64,000 nucleotides of DNA from Adineta vaga (lineage: Eukaryota; Rotifera): positions 14,818,001 to 14,882,000 of the forward strand of contig CP075494.1 of the NCBI GenBank assembly GCA_021613535.1, in the 5' to 3' direction. The notes beneath the pieces are model-generated. The model did no database searches. It was not told the origin of the DNA and was given only the letters and a program-made list of their open reading frames with translations. The position numbers and the translations under genes are program-made. This document shows positions 24,440 through 34,722 of this stretch, piece after piece. Positions within the stretch are counted from its first letter, which is position 1, and each line of letters opens with the position of its first letter.

Positions 24440-25990
24440 ATGTCAAGTTTAACCAATAGTACTACAAATCGAATCTCATCTTCATCAAATAATCCAACAT
24501 TTATTATCAATAATGATACGACTAATTCGACAAATACAATTGATTCATCACTATCACCTAATCTAACAACAATGGGTTTAGCTGCAGCAACAGCTAATAA
24601 TATCTCAAATATAGAATCTGATTCTAAACGTAATCTTTCATCTAAATTTGATGATCATTATACTAATTTTTATGCTCTAAATCGAACATTACCACCATCA
24701 TCTTCCTCTTCATCATTTGGATCAACTACATTTAATATCAATAATCAATCATCATCATGTTCTACTAATAATAATAATTTACAATTTATAACAAATCCTA
24801 CAGGTTAATATAAAACCTAATTTTTCGGATTCTATTCTATTCTATTCTTTCTAGGCCATTCTGATAGTGGAGCATTTAAAAAGATCAAACATGAATCTCT
24901 TCTCTTAAATACACATCCTTACAATCAATTGCATTCATATAATCCTCCCTATCAACAAATATCTTCACTATCTACAAATAATCAATCTCCAACACATTCG
25001 TCAACATCAAGTCCATCGTCTCATCATTCCTTGTCGAATTCAACAAATCAATGTTCGACGCCAGCACGACGTCGACATCGAACTACATTTACACAAGAAC
25101 AATTAGCTGAACTTGAAACAGCATTTGGTAAAAGTCATTATCCCGATATATATTGTCGAGAAGAATTAGCTCGTGTTACAAAATTAAATGAAGCTCGCAT
25201 TCAGGTTTGTGATGACGAAATTGGTCAAAAAAGAAAACGAATGACAAGACATTTTTTTCTCTCTCGCTCTCTTTCTTTCTTCTTTGTCAGATGATTGACA
25301 AGCATAAGAGGAAATGTCGAATGAAGCATCGAACATAGACGACAGACCGAAGCGAATGCACGAGCGAGGGCGTCTATATACATAGTCTTATAATTGAATC
25401 ATGTTAGGCACACTCCGTTGTCGCGTAAGAATAGATTTCTAATGAGTATGTGCAGTCGAGCGACAAGAAACTACATCAATACACGAGAGAAAAAGACAAG
25501 TCGTCGGCTTATCGATTAGCTCGTGCATTGACAATTGAATAGTTTTAATTGAAAACTTACGGCTAAATATCTTATATTTTAAAAAGGTTTGGTTTCAAAA
25601 TCGACGAGCAAAATATCGTAAACAAGAAAAACAATTACAAAAAGCTCTATCACCCGTCCTTTCACCATGTAATGCCATGATGAGAAATTTTTATCAAACA
25701 TCAACAGGAAGACCTTATCAATATGGATCATCCAACAATGGAACAAATAATACAACATCAAATCAAATTCGTTATCCATCATCTTCAGTTGTCTATTCAC
25801 AATTCTCACCACTAACAGCAGCTGGCATTCGACAAGTTCGTTCATTTTCATTCGAAAAATCAAAAACGAGCACCTCTCTTATACTTTTTTTTAGGATAAT
25901 CCATTACCTTTTCAAGATGCCGATTGGTACAATAAAAGTCTATCATCATTTCGTGTCGATCATACATCAATGCTTCATTATCCAGCTTGA
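24440..25990 (+). CDS. PROP1: Prop-type paired-like homeobox transcription factor, copy A
   Basis: A sequence-specific DNA-binding nuclear protein; Prop1 drives pituitary development in vertebrates, while invertebrate roles are little known. Exons about 24440-24803, 24853-25204, 25587-25833 and 25896-25990. The N-terminal ~200 residues are Ser/Thr/Asn-rich with [10 protein letters not shown] ahead of the homeodomain. The homeodomain begins [17 protein letters not shown], continues [20 protein letters not shown], and ends with [15 protein letters not shown]. An intron splits it at RIQ|VWFQ, the classic paired-class position 46/47. After it come [19 protein letters not shown], close to the invertebrate Prop consensus as I recall it, and a Tyr/Ser/Pro-rich tail ending HYPA. 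The third donor (CAA|GTTCGT) is weak. A similar gene follows directly downstream. Confidence 0.87.
25205..25586 (+). other. Homeodomain intron of Prop copy A
   Basis: 382 bp intron at the conserved homeodomain position RIQ|VWFQ. The equivalent intron in the downstream paralogue is 389 bp (27246-27634). Both are long for this window. The two show no obvious sequence similarity by eye. Confidence 0.6.
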
Positions 25991-26890
25991 ACAGTGTGTG
26001 TGTGTGTGTGTATCTTACCTTTTTACAGTGAAAATATGCCCCTTTTTTTTGTTTGTATGTACGTGCCATTTTGCTCGATGAATAAAATAAAATAGAATAA
26101 AGAAAGCAAGAGATGAAAAAAAATGAGAGATTTTTCTTTTTTTTTCTCCTCACTTAGTTAATTTCATTGTTATAATAACAACTAATTCAATATTAACACT
26201 TCGAACTTCAATAAACTGATGATAGACAATATCCTATCATATCTATTGTTCGAAATGAATTGAATTTATAAAGTTAAAAAAAACATTGAGAATTTTTATA
26301 TTCTCTTCTGTTGTCAATATGTATGAAAGAGGTCAATAAGAGTAATCAAATTTCCAGACAGAACAAAAATCTAATTTTGATTAACATCACCCGTCTTACA
26401 GAAAGAAAAGACAAAAATATTCTAAACATAAACTTAAATTCATCTAACACTTCTACCGATTTCAAGTCAATCGATATCAGTTGTTAATCAACATATGAGC
26501 TTGTTTTCATATTTGAAAACATTATTCTTTGAATACATTCGTTTGTTTCCGATAGAATAACAATTGCTAGTTGATTGCCTTCGTAATTTTCTGTTTCTTC
26601 TTATTTTGTATGTCGGATCAAAATGATGAATGAAACATCTCGCCGATTGGTTGTTGATCATCTTGTTGAACGAAGAACATCTTCTCTACAACCATTCATC
26701 TTTTTTTTCTTTACATTTTTTTCTTCTCTTCTTCCTCTTCTTCTCGTCATTTCTCGTTTCCGTATGCGATTTTATTTCTCTTTCTAATCATTCGACGACA
26801 AATACTTCACTTGTCCGATCGATACAAAAGAAGACGACGATCCTATTAAAAGATTAAGCAAGTACAATCATAAAAAGATAAACTAAACTC
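25991..26890. other. Spacer between the two Prop genes
   Basis: Contains a (GT)n run at 25994-26011 immediately after the stop codon of copy A, an AATAAA at 26082-26087, and AT-rich sequence up to the proposed first exon of copy B. No further gene was recognised. Confidence 0.45.
25994..26011 (+). repeat. (GT)n dinucleotide repeat
   Basis: GT dinucleotide run of about nine units in the 3' UTR of Prop copy A. Confidence 0.8.
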
Positions 26891-28091
26891 ATGTTTGAGA
26901 ACAGCAATTGTACCATTACATCGTGTAAGATAAATCAATTTCAAATCTACGGAAAAAAAACATCTATTTTCTTTAGTAAATACAGGTGCATTTAAACGTA
27001 CTAAACAGAATGATAGTACAAGCATCAATCATTCATTTCTTTCACCTGTACCAGAACAACAACAACAACAACAACAGCAACAGCAACAACGAAGTCATTC
27101 CTCAGCTCGTCGTCGACATCGAACAACTTTTACTCAAGAACAACTAAATGAACTTGAAATCTCATTTTCGAAAGGTCATTATCCTGATATATACTTACGT
27201 GAAGAACTAGCTCGAACAACAAAATTAAATGAAGCTCGCATCCAGGTATCTAGATTTACGAATTTCTTTGAAGAATTTTTCTTTTTCTTTTCTTGTTACG
27301 GTATATCTCTAGAGATAGTGATGAAAATTTTCTACTTTAAGATTCTATTTACAGCGATTTTCCACTTCAATCAGATGCCGTCTGTTATGCTAACACGGTT
27401 CATTTGATGGTATAATTTTCCGATTGCTTCTCGCTTGTTTCACACATGGAATACATTCTTTCACTTTTCTTTCCAAGATCAAGACGTGTCATTTTGAACA
27501 ACTGTTCAAAAATCGATAAATAAAACGTGGACATATGGACTTTTTCTTTTCTTGTAATCTAACCTTCTTCCACATGTCACTTTGAATTAGTTCTCTACAT
27601 GCTTCAATAATTCTTATTTGTTTTTTGTCTATAGGTATGGTTTCAAAATCGACGAGCTAAAGCACGTAAACAATCACATAATTCTTCGTCATCGGGTAGT
27701 ACATCGACATCATCATTATCATCCGTTCGTTTATCATCGAAAGCATTTTCGACGAATCCAACATCATCATCATCATTTCATCAAATGTTTAATGGACGAG
27801 CGAATGCATCAACATCATCTCCAACAAGTCTAATGATGACTACTGATCCAACGATGTTCTATCCATCATTTCCACCATCAACATGTGATTTTAATGTTCG
27901 TTCAACGATAGTAATTATTTCAGAAGAAAAAAAAACAATTTTAATTAATTAATTTTATTTTCTTCTAGGAAAATTCCATGTCATTTCATTCACCATATCC
28001 TCCACAACATGCGAATACTGAAGATGAATATACGAGAAATATGCGTATGCAAAATTTGATTACTCATCATCCAAATCTTTATCATGGATAA
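26891..28091 (+). CDS. PROP1: Prop-type paired-like homeobox transcription factor, copy B
   Basis: Tandem paralogue of the upstream Prop gene. Proposed exons 26891-26924, 26977-27245, 27635-27910 and 27969-28091. The first exon encodes only 11 residues ([11 protein letters not shown]); it is supported by a GTAAGA donor, a 52 bp intron and matching phase, but remains the least certain part. Exon 2 begins with GAFKRTKQN, matching GAFKKIKHE in copy A, then a polyglutamine run of about 11 and the homeodomain ([38 protein letters not shown]). The intron again splits RIQ|VWFQ. The homeodomain ends [13 protein letters not shown], so the residue after RAK is Ala where copy A has Tyr. The [11 protein letters not shown] extension of copy A is missing and replaced by a Ser-rich tail ending HHPNLYHG, suggesting divergence of cofactor contacts rather than DNA binding. 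Confidence 0.85.
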
Positions 28092-28378
28092 AAGAAAAAT
28101 AGAAATTCTTCTATCACAAGTGATCAACATTGAATTGTTTTTTTGCTCTGTGACTTTCTCTCTCTCTCTCTCTTTATGTGTGTGTTTTGTTTACTTGATT
28201 TCATTTCATATTATATAACAATTTAATTCTTCATATATGAATTTTACTTTACAATTACAAAACAAACGCGTTCTTGAATGGCAATCAATTATTTGAGAAA
28301 GTGAAATTTATTATAAAATAAAAAGAAAATTAAGAAATCATATGCTAGTTTAGGTAAATTTTGTCTGTCAGTGAAGAG
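28092..28378. other. Convergent spacer between Prop copy B and the GH130-like gene
   Basis: 287 bp with a (TC)n run near 28156-28173. It holds 3' flanks of convergent genes and nothing else recognised. Confidence 0.4.
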
Positions 28379-29620
28379 CTAAACAAAGAACGTGAAAACT
28401 CGAATAAAAATAAGAAAATAAATCAGAATTGGTGTTGTTATTGTCGCTTGCGATGGTGTTGTTGTCATCATTGTCGCTTGCGATGGTGTTGACGTTGGAA
28501 AAGTAACTTTGAGTTCTGCTAAACCTGTTGTTGTATCACATCCTTGATACCAAACTAAAAATGTATTTTCTGCTGTTTTCTTCCAACCTTCAATGAATAT
28601 AACCAGCGGTGTTAAACCACGATCAGTCCATACACCAGATCGATTATCACATTTTTCCCAATCTAATTCGGGTGAAAAAATTGGTTGATCACTTCTTGCT
28701 AAAACTTCTGTTGGATTATTTCCATTTAATATTGTCCAACCTAGATTATATTCAAGTGCCCAACCAGGTTTAGGATTTGAAATATTTGTTCGTCGCGCTG
28801 AATTATAAAGAAATAAGTAATTATTATCACTGAGCTTCAACGGTTCAGGTCCAGCTTCAACAAGATCAGAATCAAAATAATCTGATCGTGTACGTAGAAG
28901 AAAATCATTTGTTAATTCATAGTGAACAAGATCATTCGTTCGTGCAATAGCAATATTTGAATCATTGAAAAATAGATAACGATGAGTTGAATTATGAATT
29001 AATAGACTGCCACTTTTACACCAAAATACATCAGGAAATAATGGACCACGAATATTCCAACTGGCTTTCTTCAAACAATCATTGTTACAAGTAGCTAATG
29101 CTAATTGAGCTCGCCATCGATCATCCGTTGTTTTACTAACAGCAGTGTAAAATCTAATCGAATTTAATGAAAACAATATCTTTTATAAATAACATATTTT
29201 TACTTACAAATAATAAGTTCCTTCATAAAGAACGACACGAGGATCTTCAGCTCCAACCGATTGAATAGGAATATCATTATCAATAATAATATTACCATGA
29301 GTAACATTTGAATATTTCAAATAAGTACTATCTAAACTTTGACTTACGGCTATTTTACTTGGTCCAACATCATAGATTGTTTTGGAATCATTGAGTAAAT
29401 CTTGAACACGTACTAATAATGTAACGACATTTGCATCATTTTCTGTTGGCATATAGGCAACATTATAATTATATAAAAATTCCGAATTCTTATCCCATGA
29501 TGATATAATCGGTTGATTAGAGATACGTTTCATTTCAAAATGTGGAGGATCATAAGATAAACTCCCTGTACTGCATAGCACCAGAAGATATAGAACAACG
29601 TGCACTTTAAAACCAGCCAT
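28379..29620 (-). CDS. Secreted GH130-like beta-mannoside phosphorylase/hydrolase family protein
   Basis: Exons 29620-29208 and 29153-28379 (minus strand) give 395 residues. An N-terminal signal peptide (VHVVLYLLVLCSTGSLS) directs secretion. The body has the sequence pattern of a five-bladed beta-propeller glycosidase of the GH130/GH43 superfamily: VGAEDPRVVLYEGTYYLFYT, WCKSGSLLIHN, GPEPLKLSDNNYLFLYNSAR, LGWTILNGNNPTEVLARSD, and WYQGCDTTTGLAELKV. GH130 enzymes phosphorolyse or hydrolyse beta-linked mannosides, with an aspartate in the EDPR region as general acid. The C terminus carries two TPSQAT repeats and ends in a hydrophobic segment (ILIYFLIFIRVFTFFV), suggesting a GPI or membrane anchor. 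GH130 is mainly bacterial and rare in animals, so horizontal acquisition is plausible. The 54 bp intron indicates eukaryotic residence. Confidence 0.75.
28439..28497 (-). repeat. Short tandem repeat in the GH130-like gene coding for TPSQAT units
   Basis: Two nearly identical copies of a ~28 bp unit containing ATTGTCGCTTGCGATGG on the plus strand. They encode the two TPSQAT repeats before the C-terminal hydrophobic tail, and look like a recent in-frame duplication. Confidence 0.7.
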
Positions 29621-29916
29621 AAGGATACTTTTTTCAAAGACTACTAACGAAAGGTGAAGATTTTATACGGTAGTGTTCTGAAGGACGAGATGTTAAGTCA
29701 ATAAAAGCCTCTGATATTAACACTCACGTTTTAAATCAAGTGTCAATAACTACATAAAACAAAATGATAAAGAGTAATCTTCTTTGAAGAGAATAATTTA
29801 ATCCAATTGAAAGGTTTTTGAGTTCTTTTTTTTTTTATTGAAAACAGTAAAAGTATAAACCAAGATAAAAACAACGAACAAAAAGAAATATTTGAAATAC
29901 TTCTTTTTGATGAAAT

Positions 29917-30455
29917 TTAACTTTGTGTTGCAGCAGTACGATCTAATGAATGTTTAAATTCTTCATAAGTAATAAATCCATCACGATTAAGATCTTCATC
30001 TTTGAGTATATCATCAACAAGACTTGTAAGCTCTTCATCAGCGATACGCGGTTCATGTGTGTCATTGTTTGCATTTGTAGTCGTATTTGATTGATGCTCA
30101 TCATGTGTATGATCAAATGCTGCAATTACTTCTAAACCATCTAAACGATTATCATTATTTGTATCATGTAATTTGAAATAATAGAAATTCTGTTCTTCTA
30201 AGGTCATTTGTTCAACTGGTTTATTGATTTGTTGTTCAAGATCATGTTTCATATGACTAAATAAATTTGAAATAGAATGAAATATTCAAATAAATCATTT
30301 TACTTGAGATCATGAACATGATCTTCCATTTTTCGAGAGATATGTGGCTGTCCACCGGAAGTCATTTGTTGTGGATTACTACCACCATGTTGACCATGGC
30401 CGTTGATGCAATAGATTGAGAGAAGAAGAGGAAGAAGAAGATAGTAAATATGCAT
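29917..30455 (-). CDS. MCFD2: MCFD2-like secretory-pathway EF-hand protein
   Basis: MCFD2 is an ER-Golgi calcium-binding partner of the cargo receptor LMAN1/ERGIC-53. Exons 30455-30304 and 30256-29917 give 163 residues. The start at 30455 gives a clean signal peptide (YYLLLPLLLSIYC); a further upstream in-frame ATG at 30545 is less likely. A Gly/His/Gln-rich spacer is followed by MKHDLEQQINKPVEQM and two EF hands. The first is HDTNNDNRLDGLEV and the second DLNRDGFITYEEFKHSL; both loops keep acidic calcium-coordinating residues. Between them is a variable Thr/Asn/His-rich insertion. CGREF1 is the main alternative, as it shares this architecture, but the length fits MCFD2. Confidence 0.87.
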
Positions 30456-31143
30456 TCTGAAAATAAGAAGTGTTTCATTGACTTTGGGAGGATACAAGTA
30501 AAATGTTTCGTTCATGGATAGTGAACCGTCTATAGAATTTATCAAGTGTTTTCAGATTGACTATTGTAGTTAGGTGTAAGCAAGTGATATCTGTGGAATG
30601 GTTGTGTCTATTCAGTTGATCAAATTGAATGATCTTCCTACCTGAGCGATCTTACTTTATATTCTGTATTTAGATTCATTCAACAGAAATCATGAGGACT
30701 TTTCTTCTCTCATTGATTTGTTCGAATGCATCTGATTTGGATCGATCTATATATATAAAAGATTTCCATTCCATCTTTTCTTTCGCGGGCGCGGTTCGTT
30801 TTTCCCTCTTCTAGTCTCTCTTTCTCTCATGACTCATCTCATTATTGATTCGCTGTTTACGAAAACGAATCGTATAACATAATCGAGCCTCATTTGTTCT
30901 TTTCAATGCATTATTACTTTGAATTAAAAATATATTATTCTTTCATAATTACAAAAAAGAAAACAATCAAATAATTTCATTGATTTAATTGGTAATAAAT
31001 ATCTGCAATGTCCTCAAAGAAAGAATGTCTTAGTCAATAGAACTGATCATGATTGGTGAATAGAAAAACTATGGATAATAAAATTTGGAAAGAAAAGAAA
31101 GTTGTTTTATGCAAGTCAGATAAAAATAGTTATTGTTGCAAGG
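30456..31143. other. Divergent promoter region between MCFD2-like and LCLAT1-like genes
   Basis: 688 bp between head-to-head genes, AT-rich with a GCGGGCGCGG patch near 30785-30795. No other gene was recognised. Confidence 0.4.
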
Positions 31144-32957
31144 ATGACTTTTCTAAATCCAATTAAAGCAATTATTTTCTATCTCATGGTTATACTTGGA
31201 ATTTGTTTTAATCTTCTTTTTGCTATTACACCGGCTGTTCCATTTATTTTTCTTAACCGACGATTTTATTTACGTTGGTGTTCTTTTGCATTGGGTTATT
31301 ATCTTTTAATGATTACAGTTGAGATTCCTTTCTTTCTCAATCGGACAATTTTCATTCAACGATATTTTTCTATATTTTTCAGTGTCTTCTGGAAGATTTA
31401 CTTGGAATTAAAATTATTCTTACAGGAGACGATTTAACAAACGATAAGACTCGTTCAATTATAGTTTTAAATCATCGAACACGACTTGATTGGTTGTATG
31501 CATGGACATTACAAAGTCGATTTCAAATTCTAAGTCAATTGAAGATTGTCATGAAAGCCGGACTAAAAAGTATGCCGGCATTGGGTAAGATTAACTTGTT
31601 TTGTTTTTAATTTGCACAATACATTCTAATTATTTCTAAGGTTGGGCATGTCAACATGCGGGTTATCTTTTTCTTCATCGTCAATGGGAAAATGATCAAG
31701 AAAGAATCAATAATATTATTGGATATTATAAATCATGTCAATCACCACTTTCCGTACGTATTTTGAACGTCTTTAAAAGCTTTTTGCTTAAAATATGACG
31801 CGTTCGAAAGAGAATTCTACCATCTAATTGATTCTTTTACGTATTAACTATCTTTTTCTAGATCGTATATGAATAATTCATTTTTTCCGAGAAAATAATG
31901 GTAGTGAAATATTGATTTACACTTACGAGAAAATGCTTTTAACTAAACTTCCTTTATTTCTAATCTATTTGCATGTTAATCTAGTCTAGATAATTAGATT
32001 TCGATATTATCTGCATGGTAATCTAATATCGTTCATGTTTGAATGAGAAGTTTTCTAGTCGTTTCATTTTTCGAAATTCAATGAGCAAGAAAACGTTTAG
32101 CTCGTGATAGTTTAGCTGTTTTGCATGTTAGTTTCACCTTGAATTATGTTAATTCGATTGGAAAAGAAAATTATTTTTCCATTTATGGTAGTTATTAATC
32201 TTTCCCGAAGGAACAAATTTAACCAATGAAACTAAAATTAAAAGCAATAATTATGCGTCGAAACAGAAAACTTATAATCGAATTTATGAATATTGTCTTC
32301 ATCCACACGTCACTGGATTTGCATATTTAGTAAATGCAATGCGATCAAGTAAAGATAAAAAATTTCATTGATGTAAGATTTATTTCATTTGATTTAGATG
32401 ATATTGTTGATGCGATTGATGATGTAACGATTGGTTATGAAGGACAATTTCCAATAACAGAACTTGATTTATTAAAAGGTCGTTTTCCAAAAGTTGTTCA
32501 TTTTCATATAAAACGTTATAATATCAATGAATTACCACAAGATAGTGAACAAATCGGTGATTGGTTACGGAAATGTTGGGATGAAAAAGAGAATCGTTTG
32601 AAAGAGTAAAACAAGATTGAATTCGTAATTGAATTTGAAAATTTTCATTAATATTTTAGATTTTATGAAAAAAAGCAATTTGATTCACCAACGAAACGAT
32701 TGAATAATGAACGAATGGAATCTACTGTACGATTTCAACGACGTTTAGCATTAGTTATATGCACATTATTCATTCTATTTTGGTCATATTGTATCATCGC
32801 ATTCGTTAAGATAAAATTTTATGTTGTCTTAGTTTGTATATTTCATTGGGTGATGGAATCTTATACAAATGGTGTCATTGATTTTGTCTGTCAACTTGAT
32901 GCAAACTATCGACGACAACAACAACAACAACAACAACCAGCAATTAGACAGGACTAA
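31144..32957 (+). CDS. LCLAT1: Lysocardiolipin/lysophospholipid acyltransferase (LCLAT1/AGPAT family)
   Basis: Transfers acyl chains from acyl-CoA to lysophospholipids such as lysocardiolipin, lyso-PI or lyso-PG at ER or mitochondria-associated membranes. Exons 31144-31317, 31383-31584, 31641-31753, 32192-32348, 32398-32605 and 32660-32957 give 383 residues, close to human LCLAT1. An N-terminal hydrophobic segment precedes the acyltransferase domain. Motif I reads NHRTRLDWLYAW (the HX4D catalytic pair), followed by KAGLKSMPALGWACQHAGY, and motif III is LLIFPEGTNLT. HPHVTGFAYLV and FPKVVHFHIKRY follow as in LCLAT1. Two C-terminal membrane helices and a short polyglutamine run end the protein. 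RPS27A follows 154 bases downstream on the same strand. Confidence 0.92.
31754..32191 (+). other. 438 bp intron of the LCLAT1-like gene with short repeated motif
   Basis: Donor GTACGT at 31754 and acceptor GGTAG before the LLIFPEGT exon. Much longer than the other introns of this gene. It contains GCATGTTAATCTA, GCATGGTAATCTA and a third related GCATGTTAG copy within about 170 bases. Confidence 0.55.
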
Positions 32958-33111
32958 AATTGAATCTCGTAAATGATCTGCCTATTTGTTTCTGTTTTTT
33001 TTCCATAGATCTTTATTTGCTCATAAATATTTTTAATCATTTTAGAGTATAATTTTTTTATAATTAAGAAAATGCTTTCTTCCGATTTTAGATAAAACAA
33101 CTCTAAGAGTT

Positions 33112-33702
33112 ATGCAGATCTTTGTGCGTACTCTCGATGATCGAACATTAACACTCGATGTTCAACCACAAGATACCATCAATGAAATTAAAGAAGTTGT
33201 TGAACAACGGGAAGGTAAAATCAAAAAGTTTTCATTTTTTGAAAAAGTTTCTATTCTTTTACAAATTGATTAGGTATCCCGGTTGATGAACAACGTTTAA
33301 CATTAGGTGGAATTTCATTAGATGATGAATTAACACTTACGGAATGTCGCGTTGAAGATAAAAGTACACTTCACGTTTTACTCGATCTTGAAGGTGGTGG
33401 TAAAAAACGTAAGAAGAAATCTTACAATACACCCAAGAAGAATAAACATAAACACAAGAAAGTCAAATTGGCTGTTCTTAAATATTATAAAGTAAGACAT
33501 TCAATTGATTGAAAAAACAAACAAACATTCTTGATCTGTTTTTGTTCAGGTTGAAGATTCAGGTAAAATTCGTCGTTTAAGACGTGAATGCCAATCAAAA
33601 CAATGCGGTGCTGGTGTTTTCATGGCTGCACATCATGATCGTAATTATTGTGGCAAATGTTGTGTGACATATATGTTCAACAAACGTGAAGAAGAACAAT
33701 AG
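33112..33702 (+). CDS. RPS27A: Ubiquitin-like/ribosomal protein eS31 (RPS27A) fusion with divergent ubiquitin part
   Basis: Exons 33112-33214, 33274-33491 and 33550-33702 give 157 residues. The C-terminal ~80 residues are a well conserved eS31: [25 protein letters not shown], and a zinc finger formed by CQSKQC and YCGKCC. The N-terminal 76 residues align with ubiquitin without gaps but share only about 37 identities. Ubiquitin is normally almost invariant across eukaryotes. K6 and K11 are Arg, K29 Val, K33 Arg, K48 Ile and K63 Asp; only K27 remains, with a new Lys at 64. Ile44 of the hydrophobic patch is Thr. The tail LRLRGG is LDLEGG, changing Arg72 and Arg74 to acidic residues. The moiety may act as a folding chaperone for eS31 rather than a conjugatable ubiquitin. 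An acceptor-like TTTTAG lies 20 bases before the ATG. Confidence 0.94.
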
Positions 33703-33885
33703 AGATATATAAATGATGACAAGCAAACGTTGTTTTGAATTCAAACAGCCTTTATCTCTTTTTTTCTTTATAACATCATTCTAAACAAAAGAAAATAAAA
33801 AAACAAAAGAACGAAAAAATCTTGATTATTATTTAATTATCTTTCAGATAAAATAGTTTGTTCAATTTTTCAATTGAAAAACAAA

Positions 33886-34208
33886 ATGACGACAACACAA
33901 ATGAAAACACCATTAAATCCAAGACCTTATATTAATGAATTAGTTGGCAAAAAGATTCTCGTTCGACTTAAATGGGGAATGACATATACCGGTAAATTGA
34001 ATTCATTAATTAATCATCTTTTTTTTCTTTTCTTTTAGGTGTTCTTGTTAGTGTTGATCAATATATGAATGTTCAATTAGGTCATGCTGTTGAATATATT
34101 GATGAACAAAATAAAGGTCCATTAGGTGAAATTCTCATTCGATGTAATAATATTCTTTATATATCCGGTGTTGATGAAGCCGATGAAGATGATGATGCAA
34201 TGGCATAG
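33886..34208 (+). CDS. SNRPF: Small nuclear ribonucleoprotein Sm F
   Basis: One of seven Sm proteins forming the heteroheptameric ring on U1, U2, U4 and U5 snRNAs. Exons 33886-33991 and 34039-34208 give 91 residues, close to the usual 86. Sm motif 1 includes [20 protein letters not shown] and motif 2 includes [26 protein letters not shown] is characteristic of SmF. The tail is acidic ([11 protein letters not shown]). The ATG is preceded by ATCTTTCAG about 40 bases upstream, a good splice acceptor, and the stop of RPS27A lies only 183 bases before this ATG. Confidence 0.95.
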
Positions 34209-34722
34209 ATCAAAATCAAGAAAAATTAAGGATGATTAGAAATTATTTCTTGTTGTTGTTATTGTACGTTCTTTTTTTTATACTTGATGACATGTGTGAT
34301 TGAAAAAACAAAAGCAAAAAATAGACATATACATGTGTCGTTAACCGTTTAATGATCTTTTTTTGTAAATAGAACAATCCACTCTCTTCATAATCTAGGC
34401 AATGAGGATATATTCAATAAACGAGATTTGGTTATATTAGATTATTATTTTCAAAAAATTGAAACTCGAGAAGTTCAGATAACAAATGAGAAAGAAAATT
34501 GATCGAGATATTCTCGTGGAAGTTGTAGAGTTTTCACCATTGAAAATCAACTGTTTCATTACAAAAAAATGCACTTTTGTTTGTTCATATCAAATGTTCG
34601 AAGGTCTTTTCTTTTTGTCTAATGATGATATCATATTCTTCAATAACCTTTAGTAACATGAAGGTTTTTATTTTCATAGGAAAAAAATAATGTCAAATAT
34701 TCATTTACATTCATTCGATTGT
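34209..34722. other. Convergent spacer between SNRPF and the TTLL gene
   Basis: 514 bp of AT-rich 3' flanking sequence, with AATAAA-like sequence near 34415. Nothing else was recognised. Confidence 0.4.
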
